DNA from: Acidobacteriota bacterium
GTDB lineage: Bacteria > Acidobacteriota > Terriglobia > Terriglobales > Acidobacteriaceae
Length of the DNA: 11,416 nucleotides
Direction of reading: 5' to 3'
Assembly (NCBI GenBank): GCA_021781075.1
Contig: JAJXXN010000129.1
Location: forward strand, 1-11,416
Each line of letters opens with the position of its first letter. Positions within the stretch are counted from its first letter, which is position 1. Shown here one piece after another: positions 1 through 5,811 of the stretch. The position numbers were made by a program, and so were the translations under genes. The notes beneath the pieces were generated by a model. The model saw nothing but the letters and a program-made list of their open reading frames with translations. It made no database searches and was not told the origin of the DNA.

Positions 1-3
1 AGT

Positions 4-1065
4 GTGCGGAAGATCCAGGGACCGGCGGGAGTGATTGGGTGCGCGCGAAGGACGATGTTGATTGCGCTGGCGGGCGTGGCCATGGCGGCAGGCGCGCCCC
101 ATTCGGCACGGGCGCAGTCGCCGGAGGTTTCAATGCGCGAGTTTTCATCAAGCCAGATCAAGAAGGGTGTGCGCGCGATTGGCTTTGGCGGGGACGGTGC
201 GACCTTCGGCAACTATGGCCTGCTGTGGCACGAGGCGGATGGCATACTTGCCGATTATGGTGAGACGCAGTTGAGCGGTGGCAACAGCTTCAATTTTGAG
301 GCGGCAGGCATGACCTCGCCGCAAACCTGGCACCGGATGACCTTTTACGGTATCGTCCTCGGTCAGCGCGGCGATGGGGTTCACCTGATGGTGCAATCTC
401 CCGGGCTTGGCACGGGCGCGCAGGCGGTCACCGGCAACGGCGAGGACCTCGGACTCTTCGGCAAGATCGCGGTCCCCTTGCGCTGGGGATTTTCCATCGG
501 CGTGCTGATTTCGCACGAGGTTTCAAGCTTTGACGTGGGCGAGGACGCCGACCCGTCAAACCGCGTCCATTATCAATCCGAGTGGAGGCCCTCGGGCGGA
601 TTGGGCCTGGCCTGGCAGCCCAACAAGCGCGTGCTGCTGGGCGCGCGCGAGATGGTGAACAACGACATGGAGTACCGCACCGATTCCGACGGCGTGATGC
701 ACGGCGAGGTGCGCAGCACGGAGTTCCGGCTGGGCTCGGCCCTCTCACCGTGGAAGGGCGCGTGGATTGACGCCGGCGGCACCAGCCTGATCCGCAGCAA
801 TGCACTGGCGCAGACACATGGGCACTTTTACCACCCCAACCTCGGCTTTGAGCAGACGCTGCCGGGCAAGGGCGTTGTCTTGCGCGCCGGCATTGATGAA
901 ACCTCGCCAACCAGCGGCTTGACGCTCAAATACAAGCGGCTCAAATTGGACTCGGCCTATGTGCGCAACATGGGCCGCAGCCGCGTGGGCACGCTTTTTG
1001 GCGCGGACAGCAACAGCCTGCTTTTCACCCTGACTTACGACTACGGCCACAAGCATGGGGAGTAA
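4..1065 (+). CDS. Exported hypothetical protein, probable outer-membrane beta-rich protein
   Basis: I do not recognise a family. The reading frame is open to the left edge, so the true start is unsettled: GTG at 4, GTG at 31 and ATG at 55 are the in-frame options, and an upstream start outside the window is possible. Starts at 4 or 31 place a basic stretch (CARRT) before a hydrophobic segment (LIALAGVAMAAG) and a likely signal peptidase site after ARA, about residue 37 counted from 4; this is a convincing Sec signal peptide. The mature part is rich in glycine and aromatic residues, with alternating polar and apolar stretches such as FRLGSAL, LTLKYKRLKL and a C-terminal SLLFTLTYDYG, as in outer-membrane barrels. 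There is no cysteine lipobox and no catalytic motif I can name. It ends 92 bases before iscX and is unlikely to be functionally tied to it. Confidence is high that it is a gene and modest for the location. Confidence 0.75.
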   Translation: MRKIQGPAGVIGCARRTMLIALAGVAMAAGAPHSARAQSPEVSMREFSSSQIKKGVRAIGFGGDGATFGNYGLLWHEADGILADYGETQLSGGNSFNFEAAGMTSPQTWHRMTFYGIVLGQRGDGVHLMVQSPGLGTGAQAVTGNGEDLGLFGKIAVPLRWGFSIGVLISHEVSSFDVGEDADPSNRVHYQSEWRPSGGLGLAWQPNKRVLLGAREMVNNDMEYRTDSDGVMHGEVRSTEFRLGSALSPWKGAWIDAGGTSLIRSNALAQTHGHFYHPNLGFEQTLPGKGVVLRAGIDETSPTSGLTLKYKRLKLDSAYVRNMGRSRVGTLFGADSNSLLFTLTYDYGHKHGE

Positions 1066-1089
1066 CGGAAATGCCATGGCTGCGTCTGC

Positions 1090-1110
1090 GTGAGCCCAAA
1101 GCGCGCTCAC
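1090..1110. promoter_or_regulatory. Inverted repeat upstream of iscX, possible operator
   Basis: GTGAGC at 1090-1095 and GCTCAC at 1105-1110 are perfect inverted copies separated by 9 bases. The repeat spans where a -35 element would sit for the candidate -10 at 1120-1125. No T-run follows, so it is not a good terminator for the upstream gene. It could bind a dimeric repressor of iscX or be chance; the regulator is unknown. Confidence 0.25.
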
Positions 1111-1116
1111 ACGGCA

Positions 1117-1125
1117 TGGTATTCT
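1117..1125 (+). promoter_or_regulatory. Candidate extended -10 promoter of iscX
   Basis: TGGTATTCT fits the extended -10 form (TG, one base, then TATNNT). It would start transcription near 1132 and give a leader of about 26 bases before the iscX ATG. No good -35 hexamer sits 17 bases upstream, which extended -10 promoters tolerate. This is by inspection only. Confidence 0.35.
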
Positions 1126-1157
1126 GTGCGCAAGCAAAAACTCAAGGGGGCGTAAGA

Positions 1158-1376
1158 ATGGCTCGAGAAATCATGTGGACCGATGCCGAGGAGATTGGCA
1201 TTCAGCTTCAGGAAAAATTTCCTGATCTCGACCCTTTGTCCGTGCGCTTTACCGACCTGCACAAGTACGTGGTTGAACTGGAAGGTTTCGCCGACGACCC
1301 GCTGAAGTCGAATGAACCCAGGCTGGAGGCCATCCAGATGGCGTGGCACGAGGAGTGGAAGGACGCGCAGGGTTAA
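1158..1376 (+). CDS. iscX: IscX iron-sulfur cluster assembly protein
   Basis: This 72-residue acidic protein matches the IscX (YfhJ) family along its full length; Escherichia coli IscX has 66 residues. The family hallmarks are visible: WTD at residues 7-9, the block PDLDPLSVRFTDLH near 22-35, then a DDP..SNE segment and a C-terminal EAIQ..W helix. IscX is a small cytosolic adaptor that binds iron and the cysteine desulfurase IscS and modulates Fe-S cluster assembly. ATG at 1158 is chosen because the AAGGGGG-type ribosome site lies just upstream (1144-1150) and because the longer in-frame ATG at 1071 adds 29 residues unlike any IscX. No iscS, iscU, hscA or fdx lies nearby, so it is an orphan copy apart from an isc operon. 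Its stop overlaps that of the convergent yraN. Confidence 0.93.
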   Translation: MAREIMWTDAEEIGIQLQEKFPDLDPLSVRFTDLHKYVVELEGFADDPLKSNEPRLEAIQMAWHEEWKDAQG

Positions 1377-1825
1377 TGCCGGCTTTGCTCTTCGCTCCAT
1401 CGGAATGCGGATTGGATCTGCTTCACCTCCGCGGGTTGACCCGGTAATAAATAGACTGACAGAACATCGAAGCGGGTCGCCCGCGGTTTTTCATGGAATG
1501 ATTTCAAAAAAAAGCGGGCCAATTTCCGCAATGTGTCGCGCTTCTTGCGGTCCACGGTGAGCTCAGCCGCAGCACGGTCATGGGCGGTGCGCGTTTTTAC
1601 TTCGACGAAAACCAGCACTTCGTCCTTCCATGCCACCAGGTCCAGGTCGCCGCGCTGTCGTGGCGTACTCCAACGGCGGGCAACGATGGTGAAGCCGGCT
1701 TGGCGCAGAAATCTCTCCGCGGCTTCTTCGCCCTGCAAACCAGTTTCAATATGCGGGGCCGGGTTAGCCTCGCGCCGGCTTGAAACAAGGATGTGTCCAA
1801 CCGAATTGAGTATGAATTTCAACAT
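1373..1825 (-). CDS. yraN: YraN/UPF0102 family endonuclease-like protein
   Basis: This 150-residue protein belongs to the YraN (UPF0102) family, a small restriction-endonuclease-like fold whose cellular role is poorly defined. The signatures are G-x-x-GEEAAERFL at residues 29-40, RWSTPRQRGDLDLVAW around 51-66 and LVFVEVKTR at 71-79. Asp60/Asp62, Glu75 and Lys77 correspond to the nuclease-type D...ExK core, followed by DRKKRDTL near 92-99 and RFDVLSV at 118-124. The start at 1825 (MLKFILNSVG) is chosen because the longer frame up to 2038 runs through the aminotransferase terminator and its coding region. No good ribosome site precedes it, so a nearby alternative start is possible. The N-terminal 25 residues before the conserved domain are longer than in typical 120-residue homologues. 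Its last codon overlaps iscX tail to tail. Confidence 0.88.
   Translation of the reverse strand: MLKFILNSVGHILVSSRREANPAPHIETGLQGEEAAERFLRQAGFTIVARRWSTPRQRGDLDLVAWKDEVLVFVEVKTRTAHDRAAAELTVDRKKRDTLRKLARFFLKSFHEKPRATRFDVLSVYLLPGQPAEVKQIQSAFRWSEEQSRH
1472..1491 (+). terminator. Possible intrinsic terminator of iscX inside yraN
   Basis: GCGGG (1472-1476), loop TCG, CCCGC (1480-1484), then GG and five T's (1487-1491). The short all-GC stem with a T-run lies about 95 bases past the iscX stop on the same strand, within the antisense of yraN. Plausible but short. Confidence 0.35.
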
Positions 1826-1879
1826 TGGGCGCGTGCCAAGTTTATGCAAGCCCGGGCCGGCTTGCAACGCACAAAAGTA

Positions 1880-1912
1880 CAAGAGGGAAGCCCGCTGTGG
1901 GCTTCCCTCTTG
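1880..1912 (-). terminator. Terminator of the aminotransferase gene
   Basis: Perfect 14-bp inverted repeat (1880-1893 with 1899-1912) with a 5-base loop, placed 21 bases past the aminotransferase stop. On the minus strand the stem is followed by a T-rich tail (TACTTTTGT), whereas the plus-strand side has no T-run. It sits between the aminotransferase and yraN, so yraN probably depends on its own promoter or on read-through. Confidence 0.65.
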
Positions 1913-1932
1913 AATGGCCATTTGTCCCAGGG

Positions 1933-3306
1933 CTATTTTTTTGACTTCGCGTGCTCTGCCTCGACGATTGCGAGCGCATCCTCCAGGATGTCGAGTGCGA
2001 CCGTTGCCTCGTCTTCGCTCACAAGAAGAGGCGGGCAAAGCCGGATCGAGGTTTCTCCGCAGCCGAGAATGAGCAGCCCGCGTTCAAAGGCCAACTGCTC
2101 GATCTTGTTGCGCAGAGCTGTCACCGGCTCCTTGGTGGTTTTGTCGCCGACCAGCTCAATGCCAATCATCAGGCCGCGTCCGCGCACATCGCCGACCAGC
2201 GGGTGCGTCTTCTTCCAACCTTCAAGCCGCTCCTTCATCTTTGCCCCAACCTTGGCCGCGTTGGCGATGCCTTCACGCTCCAGGATATCCATGGTTGCCA
2301 GCGCCGAGGCGATGGCCACGGGATTGCCTCCGAAGGTGGAGGCATGCGAGCCGGGAACCCAATCCATGACCTCGGCGCGCGAGATGCAGATGCCGAGCGG
2401 CATGCCGCTGGCTATGCCCTTGGCACTGGTGATGATGTCGGGATGCACGCCAGTGTGCTCCACCGCCCACCACTTGCCCGTGCGGCCCGCGCCGGATTGC
2501 ACTTCATCAACCACCAGCAGGATGCCGTGCTTGTCGCAGATCTTGCGCAGCTCCTTCATGAAGACCGTGGGCGCGACGACGTAGCCGCCCTCGCCCTGGA
2601 TGGGCTCGACAAAAATCGCAGCCACTTCTTCCGGCGGCAGCGTGGTCTTGAAGAGCTTCTCCTCAATGAAGCGCGCGCAACCGAGCGCGAAAGCCTCCTC
2701 TTCCTGCGGGCCGCCGGAGCAGCCGCGGTACGCATAGGGGTAGCGGACATGCGTGACGCCGGGAACCAGCGGCGCGAAGCGGCGCTTTTGCTGCGGCTTG
2801 GACCCGGTGAGCGAGAGCGCGCCCATGGTGCGCCCGTGGAAGGCGCCATAGAAGGCGATGATGTTCTGGCGGCCGGTGTGGTAGCGCGCCAGCTTCATTG
2901 CGCACTCCACGGCCTCGGCCCCGGAGTTGCCGTAGTAAAACTTGTGCGGGCCAGGCATGGGCGCCACCTTCGAGAGCTTCTCCGCCAGTTGCGCCATGTG
3001 CTCGTAATAAAAATCGGTGCCGGAGATGTGGATCAGCTCCGCGGCCTGCTTTTGGATGGCGGCCACAACTTCCGGGTGGCAGTGGCCGGTGGAGCAGACC
3101 GCGATGCCGGCGGCGAAATCTAGAAATTCATTGCCGTCCACGTCGGTAATCCGGACGCCCTTGCCGCTCTTCGCCACCAGCGGATAGGAGCGGGTGTAGC
3201 TCGGCGAGATCCAGCGGTCGTCGGCCTCGACGGCCGCCTTCGCGCGCGGCCCCGGCAGCGCGCCGTTGATTTTGGGCCCTACTTTTGCATGCAATTCCTT
3301 GTTCAT
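1933..3306 (-). CDS. Class III PLP-dependent aminotransferase (GABA/acetylornithine aminotransferase family)
   Basis: This 457-residue protein is a complete fold-type I, class III (omega) aminotransferase, a cytosolic PLP enzyme that moves an amino group from an omega-amino donor to a keto acid. Visible landmarks are NSGAEA at residues 127-132 (cofactor phosphate loop), FYGAFHGRT at 152-160, EPIQGEGG at 234-241, VVDEVQSG at 265-272 with Asp267 for the pyridine nitrogen, and SAKG at 294-297 with Lys296 as the Schiff-base lysine. A GRGLM segment at 376-380 and RLCPPL at 422-427 (Arg422 binds substrate carboxylate in the family) complete it. ATG at 3306 follows a strong ribosome site. Substrate is not settled: 4-aminobutyrate is the usual label, but archaeal relatives with this kind of N-terminal region (GPRAKA, then SPSYTRSYP) include broad-substrate amino-acid racemases. 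No gabD or arginine-pathway gene is adjacent to decide the matter. Confidence 0.9.
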   Translation of the reverse strand: MNKELHAKVGPKINGALPGPRAKAAVEADDRWISPSYTRSYPLVAKSGKGVRITDVDGNEFLDFAAGIAVCSTGHCHPEVVAAIQKQAAELIHISGTDFYYEHMAQLAEKLSKVAPMPGPHKFYYGNSGAEAVECAMKLARYHTGRQNIIAFYGAFHGRTMGALSLTGSKPQQKRRFAPLVPGVTHVRYPYAYRGCSGGPQEEEAFALGCARFIEEKLFKTTLPPEEVAAIFVEPIQGEGGYVVAPTVFMKELRKICDKHGILLVVDEVQSGAGRTGKWWAVEHTGVHPDIITSAKGIASGMPLGICISRAEVMDWVPGSHASTFGGNPVAIASALATMDILEREGIANAAKVGAKMKERLEGWKKTHPLVGDVRGRGLMIGIELVGDKTTKEPVTALRNKIEQLAFERGLLILGCGETSIRLCPPLLVSEDEATVALDILEDALAIVEAEHAKSKK

Positions 3307-3313
3307 AACCTGG

Positions 3314-3320
3314 CCTCCTT
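3314..3320 (-). promoter_or_regulatory. Strong ribosome binding site of the aminotransferase gene
   Basis: Read on the minus strand this is AAGGAGG, the best Shine-Dalgarno match in the window, 7 bases before the ATG at 3306. It fixes that start and suggests high translation. Confidence 0.8.
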
Positions 3321-3430
3321 GGGCGTGTTGAACCGTGCGCAGTGCGCGGCCTTCAACTGGTTGGCTTCAAATTCATCTCGGGAGCATGGCCGCGCGGGTT
3401 TGTGCGCGGGGAATGCAAATAGGAAGGGGA

Positions 3431-3467
3431 CTTCGGCTGCGTGCTGCCTGGTTAATCGCCGCCGAAG
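3431..3467. repeat. Inverted repeat CTTCGGC/GCCGAAG upstream of the aminotransferase
   Basis: The 7-base arms at 3431-3437 and 3461-3467 are perfect with a 23-base loop. The same two 7-mers recur as a tight hairpin at 4057-4074 in the other half of this gap. No T-run follows. It may be an operator or leader structure of the aminotransferase gene, or chance. Confidence 0.25.
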
Positions 3468-4056
3468 AGGCTAGGTCGAGTACGCGTGGGCAGGACGCGG
3501 AGGTGGCGCCGGGGCGAGAGTATGCGCGCACGGGTGCGCGACCAGCGTTTGGTTGCCGGTGGCAACGAACCGTGTTGAAGCTCGTAGCGGCGCATTGTGA
3601 CCCACTGGCAACAGAGTAGCACGCGCAAGGATTTTCGGTAACCCCCGCCAGCCGGGCACTCGCGCCAGCTGGAAAAAATCAACAGCACGCGATGTATCGG
3701 CGTGGACCGCACCACTCTTGTGGCAAAGGGACGGCTTTTCCTGCCGCGATGCACAAGCTTTCAACAGAAATTCATCAGCCTAACCTTCAACCATTCAGGC
3801 GCTTGGCTGTTTTCAACAAATTCTTCAATGAAAATTCAACGCTTCTTCGCCTTGATTTCCCTCTTCCCATCAATCACGCGACGACGTAATCTTGGCAAGC
3901 AATCGAGAGTTGTTTTGAGCCGAATAGCCGCACAGGTTGTAAGTGCTCAACAGGCTTGTTCAGGGCGAGCGCCAGCAGAGCGAGGCCCGCCGATTGCCAC
4001 ATTTCATCCCCGGATTTACTTGTTTCACCTGTAGTTGATTTTCCTGGCAATTTGAA

Positions 4057-4180
4057 CTTCGGCAGGCGCCGAAGCCCATGGGCCGGTTCACCCGATGGTG
4101 GGCCTCCCGTGGTTGCCTAGCCCTGCGCCACCATGAGCCGCTGCAACGCGGCATCGGGAAAGCCCTGCGCCAAACGCAGG
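4057..4180 (+). promoter_or_regulatory. Structured leader candidate upstream of the response regulator
   Basis: Four hairpins lie in a row on the plus strand: 4057-4063 with 4068-4074 (7 bp, loop AGGC); 4085-4092 with 4097-4104 (8 bp including two G-U pairs, loop CGAT); 4137-4141 with 4148-4152 (5 bp); and 4164-4169 with 4175-4180 (6 bp, loop CCAAA). Alternative pairings exist: 4095-4101 with 4128-4134 (7 bp) and 4091-4097 with 4152-4158 (7 bp). A 12-base direct repeat, AGCCCTGCGCCA at 4119-4130 and 4161-4172, lets the arm at 4175-4180 pair with either copy. The cluster ends 24 bases before the ribosome site of the next gene. It matches no riboswitch class I know by sequence. Confidence 0.35.
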
Positions 4181-4217
4181 CGGCAGTGATTTGTTGTGAG
4201 AAAGAGGCGGGAACAGC

Positions 4218-4643
4218 ATGAGACCGAAGAAAGTCATTCTTTGCGTGGACGACAATGAGCAGGACCTTTCAGTGCGCAAATTCATGTTGAGCACAAACAA
4301 TTACCGCGTGCTGCCGGCTTTGACCGGCGCCGAGGCGGTGGAGTTGTTTTCCACGGAGGCGGTGGACCTGGTGCTTGCCGATTACAACATGCCGAAGATG
4401 AACGGCGCGCAGTTGATTGAAAGGCTCAAGCAGCTTTCGTCGCATGTTCCAATGGTGCTGCTCGCCGACAACCAGCAGTTGAACGGCGACGCCCACCGCG
4501 CCGATGCGGTGCTCAACAAGAAGAACTGCACACCACAGGAGCTGCTGGAACGGATCAAAATCATGAGCGCGCGCAAACGCGGGCCGCGCAAGGGCACGCA
4601 CCGCGTGCAGCCGGTTGCCAGCCAACTCGCCGCCGCCTCTTGA
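4218..4643 (+). CDS. Single-domain response regulator (receiver only)
   Basis: This 141-residue protein is a CheY-like receiver domain with no output domain. Visible are the acidic pair Asp11-Asp12 (VDDNEQD), the phospho-acceptor Asp55 in LADYNMPKMNG, and a lysine at 101 (VLNKK) in the place of the conserved switch-side lysine. The usual Thr/Ser after strand beta-4 is missing: the stretch PMVLLADNQ (78-86) has Ala83 there. After about residue 120 a basic tail rich in Arg and Lys (SARKRGPRKGTHR) ends in a neutral, Ala-rich stretch. Receiver-only regulators usually act by protein contact, in phosphorelays or by touching a motor, kinase or enzyme. No histidine kinase lies in the window. The ATG at 4218 has a GAGG ribosome site 10 bases upstream. 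It may be co-transcribed with the PIN-TRAM gene 82 bases downstream. Confidence 0.88.
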   Translation: MRPKKVILCVDDNEQDLSVRKFMLSTNNYRVLPALTGAEAVELFSTEAVDLVLADYNMPKMNGAQLIERLKQLSSHVPMVLLADNQQLNGDAHRADAVLNKKNCTPQELLERIKIMSARKRGPRKGTHRVQPVASQLAAAS

Positions 4644-4725
4644 CTTCATGGCCTCCCGCTCGGCATACTTGCCCGCATGGGTACGGCAGAGGAAGTTCCC
4701 TCACCCCTGCCGTGGAGCGGCCTTT

Positions 4726-5724
4726 ATGGACTTGGTTTTTTTGCGTTTTCTTTTTGTCCTTTTTCTTTCCGCGATTTGTTACTTCCTCAGGCCGTTTGGT
4801 TTGCCGGGGTGGATAGCCGCGGGCGCGGGCGGCCTTGCCGGCCTCTTTGTCATCGTCTTTGAACTCCGGGTGCGCGCGCTCAGCCTCCGTCGCCTGATTG
4901 GCGCCGTCGCCGGCAGCATCTTCGGCATCTTTGGCGCCGCACTCTTCAGCTTTGTGCTGCATTACGCACTGCCCCCCAACCCCACCTCGGCGGCCATCGA
5001 AATCTTCATCCTCCTCCTGATGACCTACGTGGGCCTGATTGTCGGCGTCAACAAGGGCGACCTGCTGAACACCAACATCCTCAACCACATTTTTTCCTCC
5101 GACCGCGGCATGAGGAAAAGCTACAAGGTCCTCGACACCAGCGTGATCATCGACGGGCGCATCGCCGACATTGCCGAAACCGGCTTTCTCGACGGCGTCT
5201 TTGTCATCCCCGAGTTTGTGCTCCATGAACTGCAGGTGGTCGCCGACTCAACTGACGGCTCCAAGCGCCAGCGTGGCCGCCGCGGGCTGGACATGCTCAA
5301 GCGCATGCAGGCAAACCCCGCGCTGCAAATTCAGATTGTCAATGAGGACTTCCCCTCCATCCGCGAGGTGGATTTGAAGCTGCTGGAACTGGCCAAGAAG
5401 TGGGAGGCCAAGGTTGTCACCAATGATTTCAACCTGAACAAGGTCGCCCACATCCACCACGTTGAGGTGCTCAACATCAACGACCTGGCCAACACACTCA
5501 AGCCCGTCGTGCTCCCCGGCGAAAAAATGAGCGTGTTGATCCTGAAGGAAGGCAAGGAGTACACGCAGGGCGTGGGCTACCTGGACGACGGCACCATGGT
5601 GGTCGTGGACCACGCGCGCAAAATGATCGGGCGGACGGTGGATATGGTTGTCACCAGCGTGCTGCAAACCGCCAGCGGCAAAATGATCTTCGGCAAGCTG
5701 GATGAGAACGGCAGCGGCGAATAA
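4726..5724 (+). CDS. PIN-TRAM domain membrane protein, YacL-like
   Basis: This 332-residue protein has the layout of Bacillus YacL: four hydrophobic segments (about residues 3-22, 28-46, 57-81, 88-108), then a PIN nuclease domain, then a TRAM domain. The PIN part begins VLDTSVIIDGR with Asp137 and Asp143, continues with LHELQ (Glu169) and has TNDFNLNK (Asp234), the acidic set expected to bind metal in PIN ribonucleases. The C-terminal 75 residues (PGEKMSVLILKEGKEYTQGVGYLDDGT onward, given here only as a region at 264-290) form a TRAM-type RNA-binding barrel. ATG at 4726 is preferred over the longer frame from 4615, since it puts GGAG at 4714-4717 eight bases upstream and begins directly with the first membrane helix. 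It probably anchors an RNA-cleaving or RNA-binding activity to the inner membrane; the target is unknown. Confidence 0.9.
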   Translation: MDLVFLRFLFVLFLSAICYFLRPFGLPGWIAAGAGGLAGLFVIVFELRVRALSLRRLIGAVAGSIFGIFGAALFSFVLHYALPPNPTSAAIEIFILLLMTYVGLIVGVNKGDLLNTNILNHIFSSDRGMRKSYKVLDTSVIIDGRIADIAETGFLDGVFVIPEFVLHELQVVADSTDGSKRQRGRRGLDMLKRMQANPALQIQIVNEDFPSIREVDLKLLELAKKWEAKVVTNDFNLNKVAHIHHVEVLNINDLANTLKPVVLPGEKMSVLILKEGKEYTQGVGYLDDGTMVVVDHARKMIGRTVDMVVTSVLQTASGKMIFGKLDENGSGE

Positions 5725-5738
5725 GCGCAATCCATGCA

Positions 5739-5774
5739 AAAACACCGCCTATCCGTATGGATTGGCGGTGTTTT
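5739..5774. terminator. Bidirectional terminator between PIN-TRAM gene and norB
   Basis: AAAACACCGCC (5739-5749) pairs with GGCGGTGTTTT (5764-5774). After one T-T mismatch a further 4 bp (ATCC with GGAT) close a GTAT loop. On the plus strand TTTTGTTTT follows; on the minus strand the A-tract at 5738-5742 reads as five T's. It lies 14 bases past the PIN-TRAM stop and 37 past the norB stop, so one hairpin can end both transcripts. Confidence 0.9.
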
Positions 5775-5811
5775 GTTTTGCCGGGTGTGCAATTCGGCTG
5801 CCCAACACCTT

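Larger units (their letters stand above)
3307..4217. other. Long intergenic region between divergent genes
   Basis: This 911-base gap separates the aminotransferase (leftward) from the response regulator (rightward). The short frames in it (for example 3702-4034 plus, 3471-3764 minus) have no recognisable motifs, no good ribosome sites and unlikely composition, so I call no gene. I found no tRNA, RNase P, tmRNA or SRP RNA signature. Contents seen: a 7-bp inverted repeat CTTCGGC/GCCGAAG at 3431-3437 and 3461-3467; a small hairpin GTTGCC-GGT-GGCAAC near 3552-3566; a more T-rich part at about 3755-3870 with repeated TTCAAC/T; and a dense hairpin cluster at 4057-4180, listed separately. It must hold at least two promoters, but no clear -35/-10 pair stands out. 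Confidence 0.6.

Noticed and set aside
1071..1157. Longer start for iscX at the ATG at 1071
   Set aside because: The extra 29 residues are unlike IscX, and the good ribosome site serves the ATG at 1158.
1826..2038. Longer N-terminus for yraN
   Set aside because: It would run through the terminator hairpin and into the aminotransferase gene, with no family-like residues.
1793..3123. Long plus-strand frames of 263 and 390 codons opposite the aminotransferase
   Set aside because: They are antisense shadows of a clearly conserved gene; their translations are low-complexity and carry no motifs.
3852..3873. TTGAT...ATCAA in the long gap as an FNR-type box
   Set aside because: The spacer is 12 bases rather than 4.
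3452..4034. Small frames on both strands in the long gap, up to 110 codons
   Set aside because: No ribosome sites, no recognisable motifs, and overlapping frames of equal quality; they look like chance open frames in GC-rich DNA.
4085..4104. GGTTCACCC resembling a tRNA T-loop
   Set aside because: The flanking bases do not form a T-stem and no acceptor, D or anticodon arms are present.
4615..4725. Longer N-terminus for the PIN-TRAM protein overlapping the response regulator
   Set aside because: The extra residues are not membrane-like and the start at 4726 has the better ribosome site and begins at the first helix.
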